A stretch of 9,993 nt of DNA from an uncultured Porphyromonas sp. (GTDB taxonomy: Bacteria > Bacteroidota > Bacteroidia > Bacteroidales > Porphyromonadaceae), in assembly GCA_927910985.1 (NCBI GenBank), contig CAKMOP010000228.1:1-9993 (forward strand), written 5' to 3'. Below the pieces are notes generated by a model, which was not told the origin of the DNA, did not search any database, and saw only the letters and a list, made by a program, of their open reading frames with translations. Of this stretch, positions 1 through 9,837 are shown piece by piece. The position numbers and the translations under genes are program-made. The stretch's first letter is position 1; every line of letters starts with the position of its first letter.

Positions 1-1
1 C

Positions 2-1651
2 TACAAGCCCGCGGAGGACGTCTATGCTGTCCCTCGAGTCGTGATGCCTCACGGCGGCTACCGCACCGTCCAAGAGTATGCATCGCGTCGCTTCGACCTC
101 CAGGCGCGCGCCACCTATACCGACACCTTCGATGACGGCAAGCATGCCCTGACGCTGGTCGGTGGCTCTGACCTTTATGACTACTTCGAGCGCAATGGCT
201 GGCACAATGAGTATGGCGTGAACTTCGAGCTCGGAGAGCTGAGTACCTTCGATCCTCTGCTCTTCCGCTGGCTCCACGACCAGCGTAGCAACTACTACTC
301 TCGCTCGACGAAGCTTCTGAGAAATGTTGCCTTCCTCGGCAACCTCTCCTACAGCTTCCTCAGCCGATATACCCTTGATGCCTCACTCCGCTACGAAGGC
401 ACGAATCTCTTCGGGAAGTCTCGTCTGGTACGATGGATTCCTACTTGGAACGTAGCCCTCGGCTGGGACCTCTCCAGTGAATCTTTCTTCCACTACCTCC
501 GTCCCCTCTCTTCGCTCTCCACACGTCTCTCCTATGGGATGACAGGGACACTCCCCTCCGTCTACAACTCCTTCCAGCGCATCAGGGGCTATCTACCCTT
601 CCGTCCAGGCGAGCTCATCGCTCCTTCACTCCACATCAGCGAACCTGCGAACCACGACCTAACCTATGAGAAGATGTATGAGCTGAACTGGAACCTCAAC
701 TTCGGTCTCCTACAAGATCGCATCGGGGTCTCCCTCAGCCTTTACTCTCGTCAGGGGCGTGACCTGGTCGATGTCTCCTACAACCAAGGGACGGGCGGCT
801 TCTTCAAGCCCTACGGTAACGTAGCTTCAATGGAAGCTAAGGGCGCAGAGCTATCACTGACAACGCAAAACGTCCGCACGAAGCGCTTCTCCTGGACGAC
901 GGCCTTCTCCTATGCTCGCAATACCAACAAGGTCACCAAGCTCCTCTCTCAGTCGGATGTATCTACTCTGGTCAGCTCCTCCAACGGTGCAGCTCGCGTA
1001 GGATATCCTTTGGCCTCGGTCTTCTCTATTCCTTTCTACAAGCTGTCCAACGAAGGCTTCCCGCTCTTCTACAACCACAAGGGCGAGATCGAGCGTGACC
1101 ACATCAACTTCAGTGCGACCGATCACTTAGACTACCTGAAATACTCGGGCACACTCACTCCTACCGACCAAGGAGGGATCAACAATAGCTTCCGCTTCGG
1201 TAACTTCACGCTGAGTGCTTATATCCTCTACTCCTTCGGCAACGTAATGCGTCTACCCGCTCAGTTCAGCACCACGTACTACGACTATGAAGTCCTCGGG
1301 CACGAGTTCAACCGTCGCTGGAAGGCTCCTGGTGACGAAGAGCATACCAATGTCCCTTCCATCCCTACAGCCGACCAGCGTAATCGCTACCCCAATCTCT
1401 CTCAGGCCTATACGACCTACGACTACTCGGATGTACGCATCGCTCGCTGCGACTATGTACAGCTACGTGACGTCTCGCTGGGCTATTCCCTCCCTAAGAG
1501 CGTGCTCAGCAAGACCTTCCTCTCCTCAGTAGACTTGAAGCTCCAGGCATCGAACCTCTTCCTCATCTATGCCGATAAGAAGCTCAATGGAGCTCTTCCC
1601 TACGCCTATACTCCTCACTCTCTCATCTTCACCTGCACGGTGGGTATGTAG
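2..1651 (+). CDS. SusC/RagA-family TonB-dependent outer-membrane transporter, C-terminal part (cut by left edge)
   Basis: The reading frame is open from base 2, so the ATG at 41 is internal and the real start lies left of the window. About 549 residues are visible, roughly the C-terminal half of a SusC-type protein of around 1000 residues. The signal peptide, carboxypeptidase-like domain and plug domain are missing from view. What remains is the beta-barrel: alternating aromatic-rich strands and loops, with SusC-type phrases such as LTYEKMYELNWNLNFG, DRIGVSLSLYSRQGRDLV and, near the end, DYVQLRDVSLGYSLP and LQASNLFLIY. Known role: a TonB-driven barrel that imports a ligand captured together with its SusD lid. 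The next gene is a SusD homologue 21 bases downstream, which confirms the pairing. No frameshift or internal stop is visible. The last residue is Met, not the usual Phe. The ligand is not inferable. Confidence 0.92.
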   Translation, partial: YKPAEDVYAVPRVVMPHGGYRTVQEYASRRFDLQARATYTDTFDDGKHALTLVGGSDLYDYFERNGWHNEYGVNFELGELSTFDPLLFRWLHDQRSNYYSRSTKLLRNVAFLGNLSYSFLSRYTLDASLRYEGTNLFGKSRLVRWIPTWNVALGWDLSSESFFHYLRPLSSLSTRLSYGMTGTLPSVYNSFQRIRGYLPFRPGELIAPSLHISEPANHDLTYEKMYELNWNLNFGLLQDRIGVSLSLYSRQGRDLVDVSYNQGTGGFFKPYGNVASMEAKGAELSLTTQNVRTKRFSWTTAFSYARNTNKVTKLLSQSDVSTLVSSSNGAARVGYPLASVFSIPFYKLSNEGFPLFYNHKGEIERDHINFSATDHLDYLKYSGTLTPTDQGGINNSFRFGNFTLSAYILYSFGNVMRLPAQFSTTYYDYEVLGHEFNRRWKAPGDEEHTNVPSIPTADQRNRYPNLSQAYTTYDYSDVRIARCDYVQLRDVSLGYSLPKSVLSKTFLSSVDLKLQASNLFLIYADKKLNGALPYAYTPHSLIFTCTVGM

Positions 1652-1672
1652 TCATCAAACTACTTAGACGCT

Positions 1673-3259
1673 ATGAAACCATTCAGCATCCTAAGCCTGG
1701 GTGTCACCCTCGTCCTATCGATGACATCTTGCAATACCTTCCTCGATGCCAATCCGTACTCCACACTTGTAGAGCCTGACAATGGGAGCAAGATCGAGAA
1801 GCTCTTGGGCGCCGCCTATTCGACCTCCTCAATTGCCTACCTCACCGAGCTCTCGTCTGACAATATCCAAGATGATGGAGTGTATAACCCTTACACGAAT
1901 CAGTTCTGTGAGGGAGCAGCCTACTGGACCAACATCGTAAACTCCGACGGGCTCTATGATGCCCCCTACCTGATCTGGGAAAAGACCTACTATGCGATCG
2001 CCCACGCCAACGAAGCACTACAAGATATAGAGGCTATTGGCGACTCACAGGAAAGGCTCCTCGGAGCAAAGGGAGAGGCCCTCGTTGCCCGTGCCTATGG
2101 GCACTTCTGTCTGGCGAACCTCTTCTGCTTGCCTTATGATCCAGCGACCAGCGAGAAAGATCCTGGTGTACCCTATATCAAGAGCCGCGTAGTTAACCTC
2201 CAGCCCAACTATCCCCGTGGTACGATGGCAGAGACCTACAAGCAGATAGCCGAAGACCTCGAAGCTGGTATTCCTCTCCTCGAGAAGTCCTCGACCTACA
2301 CCGACCAGGAAAAAAAGTTCCACTTCACAGCCTCTTCAGCTTAGGCCTTTGCGGCTCGATTCTATCTCTACTACCAGCAATGGGATAAGGCCATCGAATA
2401 TGCGGACAAGGTACTCGGCTCTAACCCGAAGCTCGTCCTTCGTAACTGGAAAGCCTTTTACAGCATCCCTCGTACCGATGCCTCCTTCGCCTTGGCTTAC
2501 TACGACACGAACAACCCTGCGAACCTGCTGACCCTACCGATCAAAAGCTACTACCCTTGGCTCATCACCGGAGGGACGACGTACTACAACACGCGCTTCA
2601 CGCAGTCGCAAGAGCTGACCCTCACCGAGACACTCTTCACCAAGAATATCTGGGGGACAAAAGACCCATACTGGTTCCAGCCCTTCATCTATACCGAAGG
2701 GAACATCAACAAGACCGTACAGCCTAAGTACCCCACCTTCCCCAGTAGTAGCATCCAGACGATGGAGACGCCCTTCACTACCGACGAGATCCTACTGGTG
2801 CGTGCTGAAGCTAAGCTCCATTTAGGGAGCAATCAGTACGCTTCGGCTATCGCAGATATGAACCTCTGGACGGAGAACTACCTCAATGACGGGGAGAATG
2901 GTAAGCGACAGAAGAGTTTCACACAAAAGGAAATCGTAGACTTCTACTCCTCGCTCCCTATCGACTCCGAGAAGAAGGCTTCACTGCGTAAGGCCTTTAA
3001 TCCTCACTTCACCATCGCCTCTGATGTGGAGAACGCCCTACTGCAGCATCTGCTACAATGCCGTCGTATCCTCACGATGCACGAAGGTCTCCGCTGGCAA
3101 GACATCAAGCGATTCGGTATCCCCATCTACCGTCGCCTTAATGATGGTAACCGCTACGTCGTGCAGGACCAGCTCCCTGGTCGTGACCCACGTCACGCTA
3201 TCCAGCTACCATCCCAGTCCACTAAGGGAGCTATCACCCCCAATCCAACGACCCACTAA
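1673..3259 (+). pseudogene. SusD/RagB-family surface lipoprotein, interrupted by an in-frame amber codon
   Basis: This is the partner of the upstream SusC protein: a lipoprotein lid that binds ligand over the transporter. The start at 1673 gives a lipoprotein signal, MKPFSILSLGVTLVLSMTSC, with lipobox cysteine 20. The frame stops at TAG 2342-2344 (codon 224), then continues in the same frame without another stop to TAA 3257-3259. Read through, it is 528 codons, close to the family's usual 500-550. SusD hallmarks lie on both sides: HFTASSA before the stop and AFAARFYLYYQQWDKAIEYA directly after it. Further on come FTTDEILLVRAEAKL (about 368-382), RRILTMHEGLRWQDIKRFGI (about 464-483) and RDPRHAIQLP (504-513). 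The lost residue is probably Tyr (TAC or TAT changed to TAG). It could be a true nonsense mutation or a sequence error. If real, the product is a 223-residue stub without the C-terminal half of the fold. Confidence 0.9.
2342..2344 (+). other. Premature TAG codon inside the SusD-like gene
   Basis: A single amber codon splits an otherwise continuous SusD reading frame between residues ...HFTASSA and AFAARFYLYY.... No frame change is needed, so one base substitution explains it. TAG also ends the upstream SusC gene (1649-1651) and the ABC-F gene, so it is probably an ordinary stop codon in this organism. Confidence 0.9.
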
Positions 3260-4188
3260 ATGACTACCACGATGAAGAAGCTATCCTTAGCTCTCGTAGC
3301 TCTCTCCCTCAGCGGGCTCGTAGGCTGCGACGCTGACATAGACAAGGTACAACCCAGCCGTCAGGTCATCCCCACCGTGAACGTCTCGGAGCTCCCTCGT
3401 CTCGACCATTACATCCAGCTGGCTTTTGCGAAGAAATACAACGTCGACATAGCCTATCGCTACGATGACAAGGTCACCGACCGACGCTACCTGCTGGCTC
3501 CAGTCAAGGAGAGCAAGGCGCTGGAGTACCTCAATCTTATTGACTATATGTTCTTCCAGGTCTACGCAGCCTCCACTCCCGAAGGCTACCTACAGACCCA
3601 TACTATCAAGTACCTCAACCTCTTCGGCTCGTCTGGCTATGCATCGACCGCCTATGGCTGGTGCAGCTCCCCAAGGGGATGATCTGGATCTACAACATCA
3701 ATGAGCTGAATACCCAGTACACTAAGGACGTACGCGAAAACTATATCAGCACGCTCTTCCACGAGTCGGCACACACCCTCCACGAAGAGCGCGCTTACCC
3801 ACCTGAGTTCGACAAACTCTCCTCCCTCGAGTATCAGAAGCAAGATGCCTTCAGCTACTGGTGGCGTACAGGGAAGAATGCGGGCTATGCAGGCTTCGTC
3901 AGTGACTATGCCAGCACAGATGCCGATGAAGATTTCGCTGAGCTCTTTGCCTACTACGTCCTCGACAGCGACAGCGAGTGGGCCGAACGGCTCAAGGCTG
4001 CCGAAGGGAAAAACCGCACCGATGCTAAGTACACGGGACGTGAGATCATCGAGAAGAAAGTCGCTATTATGAAGGCTTACCTCCATTCAGAATACTCGGC
4101 TGACCTCGATAAGATACGCGCCGAAGCACAGAAGCGTCTCCCTAAAGTCGCTACAATGGACTTCACCCAATATCCTAAAGGCTACTAA
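3260..4188 (+). pseudogene. SusCD-associated zinc metallohydrolase lipoprotein (HExxH), frameshifted
   Basis: Two frames together make one protein of about 309 residues. The first runs 3260-3658 (stop at 3682 if not corrected) and the second from about 3661 to 4188. The N-terminus has a lipoprotein signal, MKKLSLALVALSLSGLVGC. The ATG at 3272 begins this compact signal; the ATG at 3260, directly after the SusD stop, adds MTTT. The second part carries the zinc-hydrolase motif HESAH (3760-3774) and, 52-56 residues after its last His, DEDFAE (codons 3925-3942), which probably supplies the third, acidic zinc ligand. This layout matches the substrate-import-associated zinc metallohydrolase lipoproteins encoded beside SusC/SusD pairs in Bacteroidetes; that assignment is from memory of the family. 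The protein would sit lipid-anchored in the envelope, perhaps at the surface. A one-base loss near 3659-3660 would separate the signal and N-terminal part from the active site. The substrate is unknown. Confidence 0.85.
3656..3662 (+). other. Frameshift site (-1) in the metallohydrolase gene
   Basis: Upstream the coding frame reads ...SGYASTAYG. Downstream the sense frame resumes as VQLPKGMIWIYNINELN from 3661. Only two bases (TG, 3659-3660) remain where one codon is expected, so a one-base deletion is the simplest explanation. The exact missing base cannot be placed. Confidence 0.8.
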
Positions 4189-4190
4189 CT

Positions 4191-5455
4191 ATGCGCTACT
4201 ACCATATCTTGGCCTTAGGCCTATTCTCGCTCTTCTCTTCCTGTCGGATGTACGAAGACATGCCCTGTGGAGACCAGTACGTCTCGACGGCTATCACCAA
4301 GGAAACTCAAGACCTACATCAGCTACTCCGCTCGAGCGAGCACGGCTGGCTCCTGACTCTTGTACCTGGCACAGGGCAGTATGGAGGGCTGAACCTCAGT
4401 CTCAAGTTCACCTCGGACAACGAGGTCTCTATCTTCTCCGAAGAGTCGCAGACTCCAGCCACATCGAGCTACCACTTCTCTCAGAATGGTGGGATCCGCT
4501 TGACCTTCGACACGTTCAAGAGGTCTTACACCAGTACTCCAAATCCTCAGTGGGGGCTCCCCGTAGCTTACGACGGTGACTTTGACTTCACCGTCCTACG
4601 TGTGAGCGACGACAAGCGTACCATTACGCTGCGTGGCGGACATACCCACGGGAATATGTATATGACGCGTATCGACGAAGATAGCAAGGGCTACTTCACA
4701 AAGATTACCGAAAGTCAGCAAGCCCTAAGGGTAAGGCCCTTGCTCCCATTCAACTTGGAGGGAAGGAGGTATCCATCTCTATCTTCGGCTATGCACGACA
4801 GCTATGGGTGCGCTATGACAAAGAGCAGAAGCTCCTACCCTTTGCCTTCACAGACAAGGGTCTTCGCCTACTGACTCCATTTACATTGGGCTCAGATAGC
4901 TTGACTACACTGGAGCTCAACGCGGATAAGACCGCTGTCTCGCTACAGGGAGGCAAGCAGACTGCCAGCTTGTACAAGGGAACGTACGATCTGACGGAGC
5001 AGTACACCACCTTCTCCTACGAAGGAGAGCAGACTGCGGGGAGCGATGCCCTCGCACTCTTCAGGCAAGTGAATGAGACCCAGCAGAGCGACGTCTATGC
5101 AGGCACCTTCGGCAATGAAGTCTACTTCGGTCGCTTCAATGCCTTTATGCCTAAGGTCTCACTCTACTTCCGTCTCCCAGGCTGGCTGGATGACACTTGG
5201 GGCAACTATAATATGGACTTCACGGCCATCTATGGACAACCCAAGCAGTTCCACACGACACGTATCATCCAGCAGGACATCTCGTGGCTCTTCGGTCACC
5301 GTGCCTATGACTGGTATCTACAATCGCTCACCAGTCACTCACCCTACTCGATCGAAGCTATTGAGGGTGACAACGAGCACGTGCGTATCAGTTCGGTAGC
5401 TTCCCCCGCTACCTACTGGATGCGTGGAAGCATCCCCGTAGGCTATGCTAATTAA
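4191..5455 (+). pseudogene. DUF4302-like lipoprotein, frameshifted
   Basis: The gene starts two bases after the metallohydrolase stop and ends the operon. MRYYHILALGLFSLFSSC is a lipoprotein signal with lipobox Cys18. The frame runs from 4191 to about 4727, then continues in another frame from about 4730 to 5455, for a combined product of about 421 residues. The join reads ...ESQQAL, then (K)GKALAPIQLGGKEVSISIFGY. The 5' frame, if uncorrected, runs on to 4874 with a nonsense tail. Size, lipoprotein signal, an HGWLLTLVPGTGQYGGLNLSL segment near residues 46-66, and position behind SusC, SusD and the HExxH lipoprotein all fit the DUF4302 family. No catalytic motif is visible. I infer a surface or periplasmic-face accessory binding protein for the same ligand. 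The family call is by motif memory and context only; other SusCD-linked beta-rich lipoproteins are possible. Confidence 0.75.
4724..4733 (+). other. Frameshift site (-1) in the DUF4302-like gene
   Basis: The sense frame changes inside CCTAAGGGTA. Adding one A or G to the AAGGG run would give codons reading A-L-K-G-K-A-L-A-P and join both halves cleanly. A one-base deletion in a short homopolymer stretch is therefore the simplest explanation. Confidence 0.8.
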
Positions 5456-5481
5456 CACGTAGAGCCGACTGCTACAAAGCC

Positions 5482-5524
5482 GTGAGGCGGTGTCCCAATG
5501 ATTGGGATACCGCCTCACCTTTTT
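5482..5524 (+). terminator. Intrinsic terminator of the SusCD operon
   Basis: A perfect 10-bp outer stem (GTGAGGCGGT with ACCGCCTCAC) continues into a second 8-position stem (GTCCCAAT with ATTGGGAT, one G-T pair). It is followed by CCTTTTTG. It lies 26 bases after the stop at 5455, where an operon-end terminator is expected. Confidence 0.9.
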
Positions 5525-5550
5525 GTGTATGAAGAAGGGCTATAAACGTA

Positions 5551-5593
5551 ATTAAGCCGAGAAGTCCATCCGTATGGAGCTTCTCGGCTTAAT
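5551..5593 (-). terminator. Hairpin at the 3' end of the ABC-F gene, probable terminator
   Basis: A 14-bp perfect inverted repeat (5551-5564 with 5580-5593) encloses a loop that can pair further (CCAT with ATGG). It begins about 20 bases beyond the ABC-F stop. The T tract on the minus strand is weak (TTACGTTT), so termination efficiency is less certain than for the neighbouring plus-strand hairpin. Confidence 0.65.
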
Positions 5594-5612
5594 GATATAT
5601 AGGGGTTGGATA

Positions 5613-7522
<1,910 letters not shown>

Positions 7523-7553
7523 CATCCCCACAAATCAAGGATTTGCAGGGATG
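7523..7553 (-). terminator. Intrinsic terminator downstream of tRNA-Leu
   Basis: CATCCC (7523-7528) pairs with GGGATG (7548-7553). CAAATC (7531-7536) pairs with GATTTG (7540-7545) around a 3-base loop, separated by a small 2x2 internal loop. On the minus strand it is followed by TTTGCTTTTC. It starts 16 bases beyond the tRNA 3' end, as expected for a single-gene tRNA unit. Confidence 0.75.
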
Positions 7554-7569
7554 ATCTAATCGGAGGTAG

Positions 7570-7653
7570 TACCCAGAGCCGGGATCGAACCGGCACGAAC
7601 TTTCATCCATTGGTGTTTGAGACCAACGCGTCTACCAATTCCGCCATCTGGGC
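7570..7653 (-). tRNA. tRNA-Leu (anticodon CAA)
   Basis: Read on the minus strand, the acceptor stem GCCCAGA pairs with TCTGGGT (first pair G-T), followed by discriminator A. The anticodon arm is TTGGT-CTCAAAC-ACCAA, giving anticodon CAA, which decodes UUG. The T arm is GCCGG-TTCGATC-CCGGC. A long variable region of about 15 bases marks it as a class II tRNA, as expected for leucine. The 3' CCA is not encoded (CTA follows), so it must be added after transcription. It stands alone with its own promoter box and terminator. Confidence 0.95.
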
Positions 7654-7668
7654 TTGTCAGACTGGGCA

Positions 7669-7676
7669 CAAAGATA
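7669..7676 (-). promoter_or_regulatory. Probable -7 promoter box for tRNA-Leu
   Basis: The minus strand reads TATCTTTG, a perfect TAnnTTTG match, 15 bases before the mature tRNA 5' end. Transcription would start only a few bases upstream of the tRNA, leaving a very short leader for RNase P to remove. Confidence 0.65.
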
Positions 7677-7832
7677 CTACAATTATTGAAAGTCATACAC
7701 AGGCAACGAAAACGAAGCACACTTCTCCCCACTCTCGGCTACTTCAAGCGATGCCCTGACTACTCATCCGAAGGGTTCGAAGGCGCCGTCTGCTGAGGAA
7801 GCGGTGACGAACACGTGATTTTGCAGCACATT

Positions 7833-7864
7833 CCTCCTTTGGAAAGTTTGCTTTCCAAAGGAGG
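7833..7864. repeat. Perfect 14-bp inverted repeat with TTTG loop
   Basis: CCTCCTTTGGAAAG (7833-7846) is the exact reverse complement of CTTTCCAAAGGAGG (7851-7864), separated by TTTG. There is no T tract on the + side and it follows no gene end closely, so it does not look like an ordinary terminator. It directly precedes a degenerate tandem repeat that shares the CTTTCC sequence. Confidence 0.85.
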
Positions 7865-7872
7865 AGCAAGCA

Positions 7873-7922
7873 CTTTCCACCTGTGAAATAAATGCCTTCC
7901 ACCTCTGAATAAATTTCCCTCC
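7873..7922. repeat. Degenerate tandem repeat, unit about 22 bases, about 2.3 copies
   Basis: Units at 7873-7894 and 7895-7916 match at about 16 of 22 positions (shared core TTCCACCT-TGAA...AAAT), and a fragment of a third copy follows (CCCTCC). Function is unknown. It may belong to a dispersed intergenic repeat family together with the adjoining palindrome. Confidence 0.55.
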
Positions 7923-8003
7923 TTCGAGCAAAGAAATCGGTAGGCAGATAAGAGCCTCCGCCCTTCATCTAAAGAACACGTAGTGCTACATATAATAATG
8001 TAG

Positions 8004-8011
8004 TACCTTTG
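8004..8011 (+). promoter_or_regulatory. Probable -7 promoter box for the TamB-like gene
   Basis: TACCTTTG is a perfect TAnnTTTG match 104 bases before the ATG at 8116. It is preceded by an AT-rich stretch (TATAATAATG). The leader would be about 100 bases and includes a small hairpin (CACGCT 8059-8064 with AGCGTG 8068-8073). No clear -33 element is visible. Confidence 0.6.
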
Positions 8012-8842
8012 CAGGCACGCCTCTTCGGAAGCTGCGGCATAAGGAAACGGGAACATCGCACGCTCAGAGCGTGTAACAATTAGCAAAGACAAGAGTCAGT
8101 CGAGATTCGTAGACTATGCGCTATTGGCAAGTCAATCGTCATTTTCTCAAGGTACTGAAGGTAGTAGCGAGCATCGCAGCTGCCCTCTTCCTACTACTCT
8201 ACCTCCTACCCTTAGGCCTCTTCCGCATTCCCTCAATACAGCGTGAGGCTGCGAGCCGTGTAGCGACGCTCCTCACCGAAGTCTTCGACAGTCCAGTACA
8301 ATTGGAGCGTGTCGAGCTTCTCTCGTGGACGAATATCGAAGCCCATCGAGTCATCGTACTCGACACCACAGGTAAGCAAATGCTCTCAGCGAGCCGACTT
8401 ATCGGAGGTATATCTCTCAGCGACCTCATCACACAGCAGGAGGTACGCATCACCTCGGCACGCCTCTTCGAAGCTAACCTACACCTCATCCGTGATCCAC
8501 GCACTGGACGGCTGAACATTCAGCACACCATCGATCATCTCTCCAAGCCCAAGGGAGCGAGCAAGTCCCTTCCCGTCGACATCAATAGCATCATCATCCG
8601 TGATATGCGTCTCTCGCTCAGCGAAGCGGGACGGGACCAACTGGTCATCAGCAAGCTCTCCACACGTATCCGTCGACTCCGCTTCTCGAAGGACTATATC
8701 GGCGGAGCCATCGATGAGCTGAGCTTCACCACCGACAAGGACTTCACCCTCTCCTCGCTCACAGGACAAGGAGAGCTACAAGGTAGTCGACTCACCCTCT
8801 CCAACCTTCAGATTGAGCTCCCCGAAGAGTTCGCTCTCGATT

Positions 8843-8850
8843 CCCTTAGC
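8843..8850 (+). other. Frameshift site 1 (+1) in the TamB-like gene
   Basis: Sense passes from ...ELPEEFALDSL to ARIETKRHGLGLIEELEV. Removing one C from the CCC run at 8843-8845 gives a clean ...LDSLARIE.... An extra base in a three-base run is the simplest reading. Confidence 0.75.
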
Positions 8851-9361
8851 ACGTATAGAGACCAAGCGCCACGGCCTTGGACTCATCGAAGAGCTCGAAG
8901 TAGGAGACACGAAGATTAGCCTCTCCGACCTCAGCATCCTTTCTCCAGCCCTGCGCAATCGCCAAGAGCAAGCGAGCCTCCAAGCCACTTACTGCCACGA
9001 GGAGCAGGGTGCTGGACGTGCCAACTTCTCGCTACGTCTTCCCCGCCAACTCATCCTCGAAGGTAGCGGTCACCTCACTTGGGACAGCACTGGACGCGTC
9101 ACCAGCCTCACCACGGATATAAGTGATGCTCAGCTGAGTACGGAGCTACTTAGCCTTGTGCGACCACATCTGCCGCCCTCCACCCTACCACTGATGGATC
9201 GCCTGAGTCGCTTGCAGAGCCTACGTCACGCTGGACAGACACAGTTCCTCTTCGGCAAATCCTTCTCCGGTAAGGGGTATATCACCTCCGCACAAGGACG
9301 CTGGGGCTACGACCTTAGCGGGGAGATGGAGGGAAAAGACCTACGTCATATCGAGGGCAAG

Positions 9362-9372
9362 GCGTTCGACCC
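9362..9372 (+). other. Frameshift site 2 (+1) in the TamB-like gene
   Basis: Sense passes from ...DLRHIEGKA to STQGFDLKPLLGDLAPIGA. Removing one T from 9365-9366 restores ...GKASTQGFDLK.... The uncorrected frame ends at TGA 9380-9382. Confidence 0.7.
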
Positions 9373-9837
9373 AAGGCTTTGACCTCAAGCCCCTCCTCGG
9401 AGACTTAGCTCCCATAGGAGCGATAGCCTCATCCATAGAGGTAGATGCTACGAATAGCAGTGGGCAACTCGATGACTGGCAGGGCAACCTACAAGTCACC
9501 CTACCTACCTTCACCTACCAAGGTCAGACCCTAAGAGGCAGTCAGCTCGCCATCAACACCATCGGTAGCCATCGACACAAGGTTCACTTCGAGGTCGAAG
9601 ATCCAGCAGCTTCCCTCACCCTCGATGGAGCAGCGACAGTCAGCGGACGTGCCCTACACGCTGTCGAGGCAAACCTGCAGGTACACCACCTCCAGACCGA
9701 CCTCTTTGGACTTACCCCAACCGCCTCACGCCAGAAGCTCACCCTCGCGGGACGGCTCAGTATGGATGAGCTCAACATCGACCGTGGACAAGGCCGCCTC
9801 TCCATCGACCACATCTCGCTGAGCTCGCCTCAGCGCA

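Larger units (their letters stand above)
7677..8003. other. Non-coding spacer with palindrome and degenerate tandem repeats
   Basis: No convincing gene lies between the tRNA promoter and the TamB-like promoter. Minus-strand open frames at 7744-7968 and 7760-8092 overlap each other, run through the palindrome and repeats, and match no family I recognise. The recognisable content is the palindrome (7833-7864) and the repeat block (7873-7922). Confidence 0.6.

Noticed and set aside
854..1126. Minus-strand open frame of 90 codons inside the SusC gene
   Set aside because: It is a shadow of the strongly coding SusC frame, with no promoter or family resemblance. The same applies to the other antisense and out-of-frame open frames in SusD, DUF4302, ABC-F and TamB.
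7833..7922. CRISPR array or insertion-sequence end
   Set aside because: There are only about 2.3 degenerate units without spacers, and no transposase or target duplication lies nearby.
8058..8074. Riboswitch or attenuator in the TamB-like leader, based on the small CACGCT/AGCGTG hairpin
   Set aside because: The stem is only 6 bp, with no T tract and no match to a riboswitch core that I can recognise.
7744..8092. Two overlapping minus-strand open frames (74 and 110 codons) in the spacer before the TamB-like gene
   Set aside because: They run through the palindrome and repeats, have Cys- and Ser-rich composition without domain character, and oppose the probable promoter at 8004-8011. They look like by-products of the repeat block.
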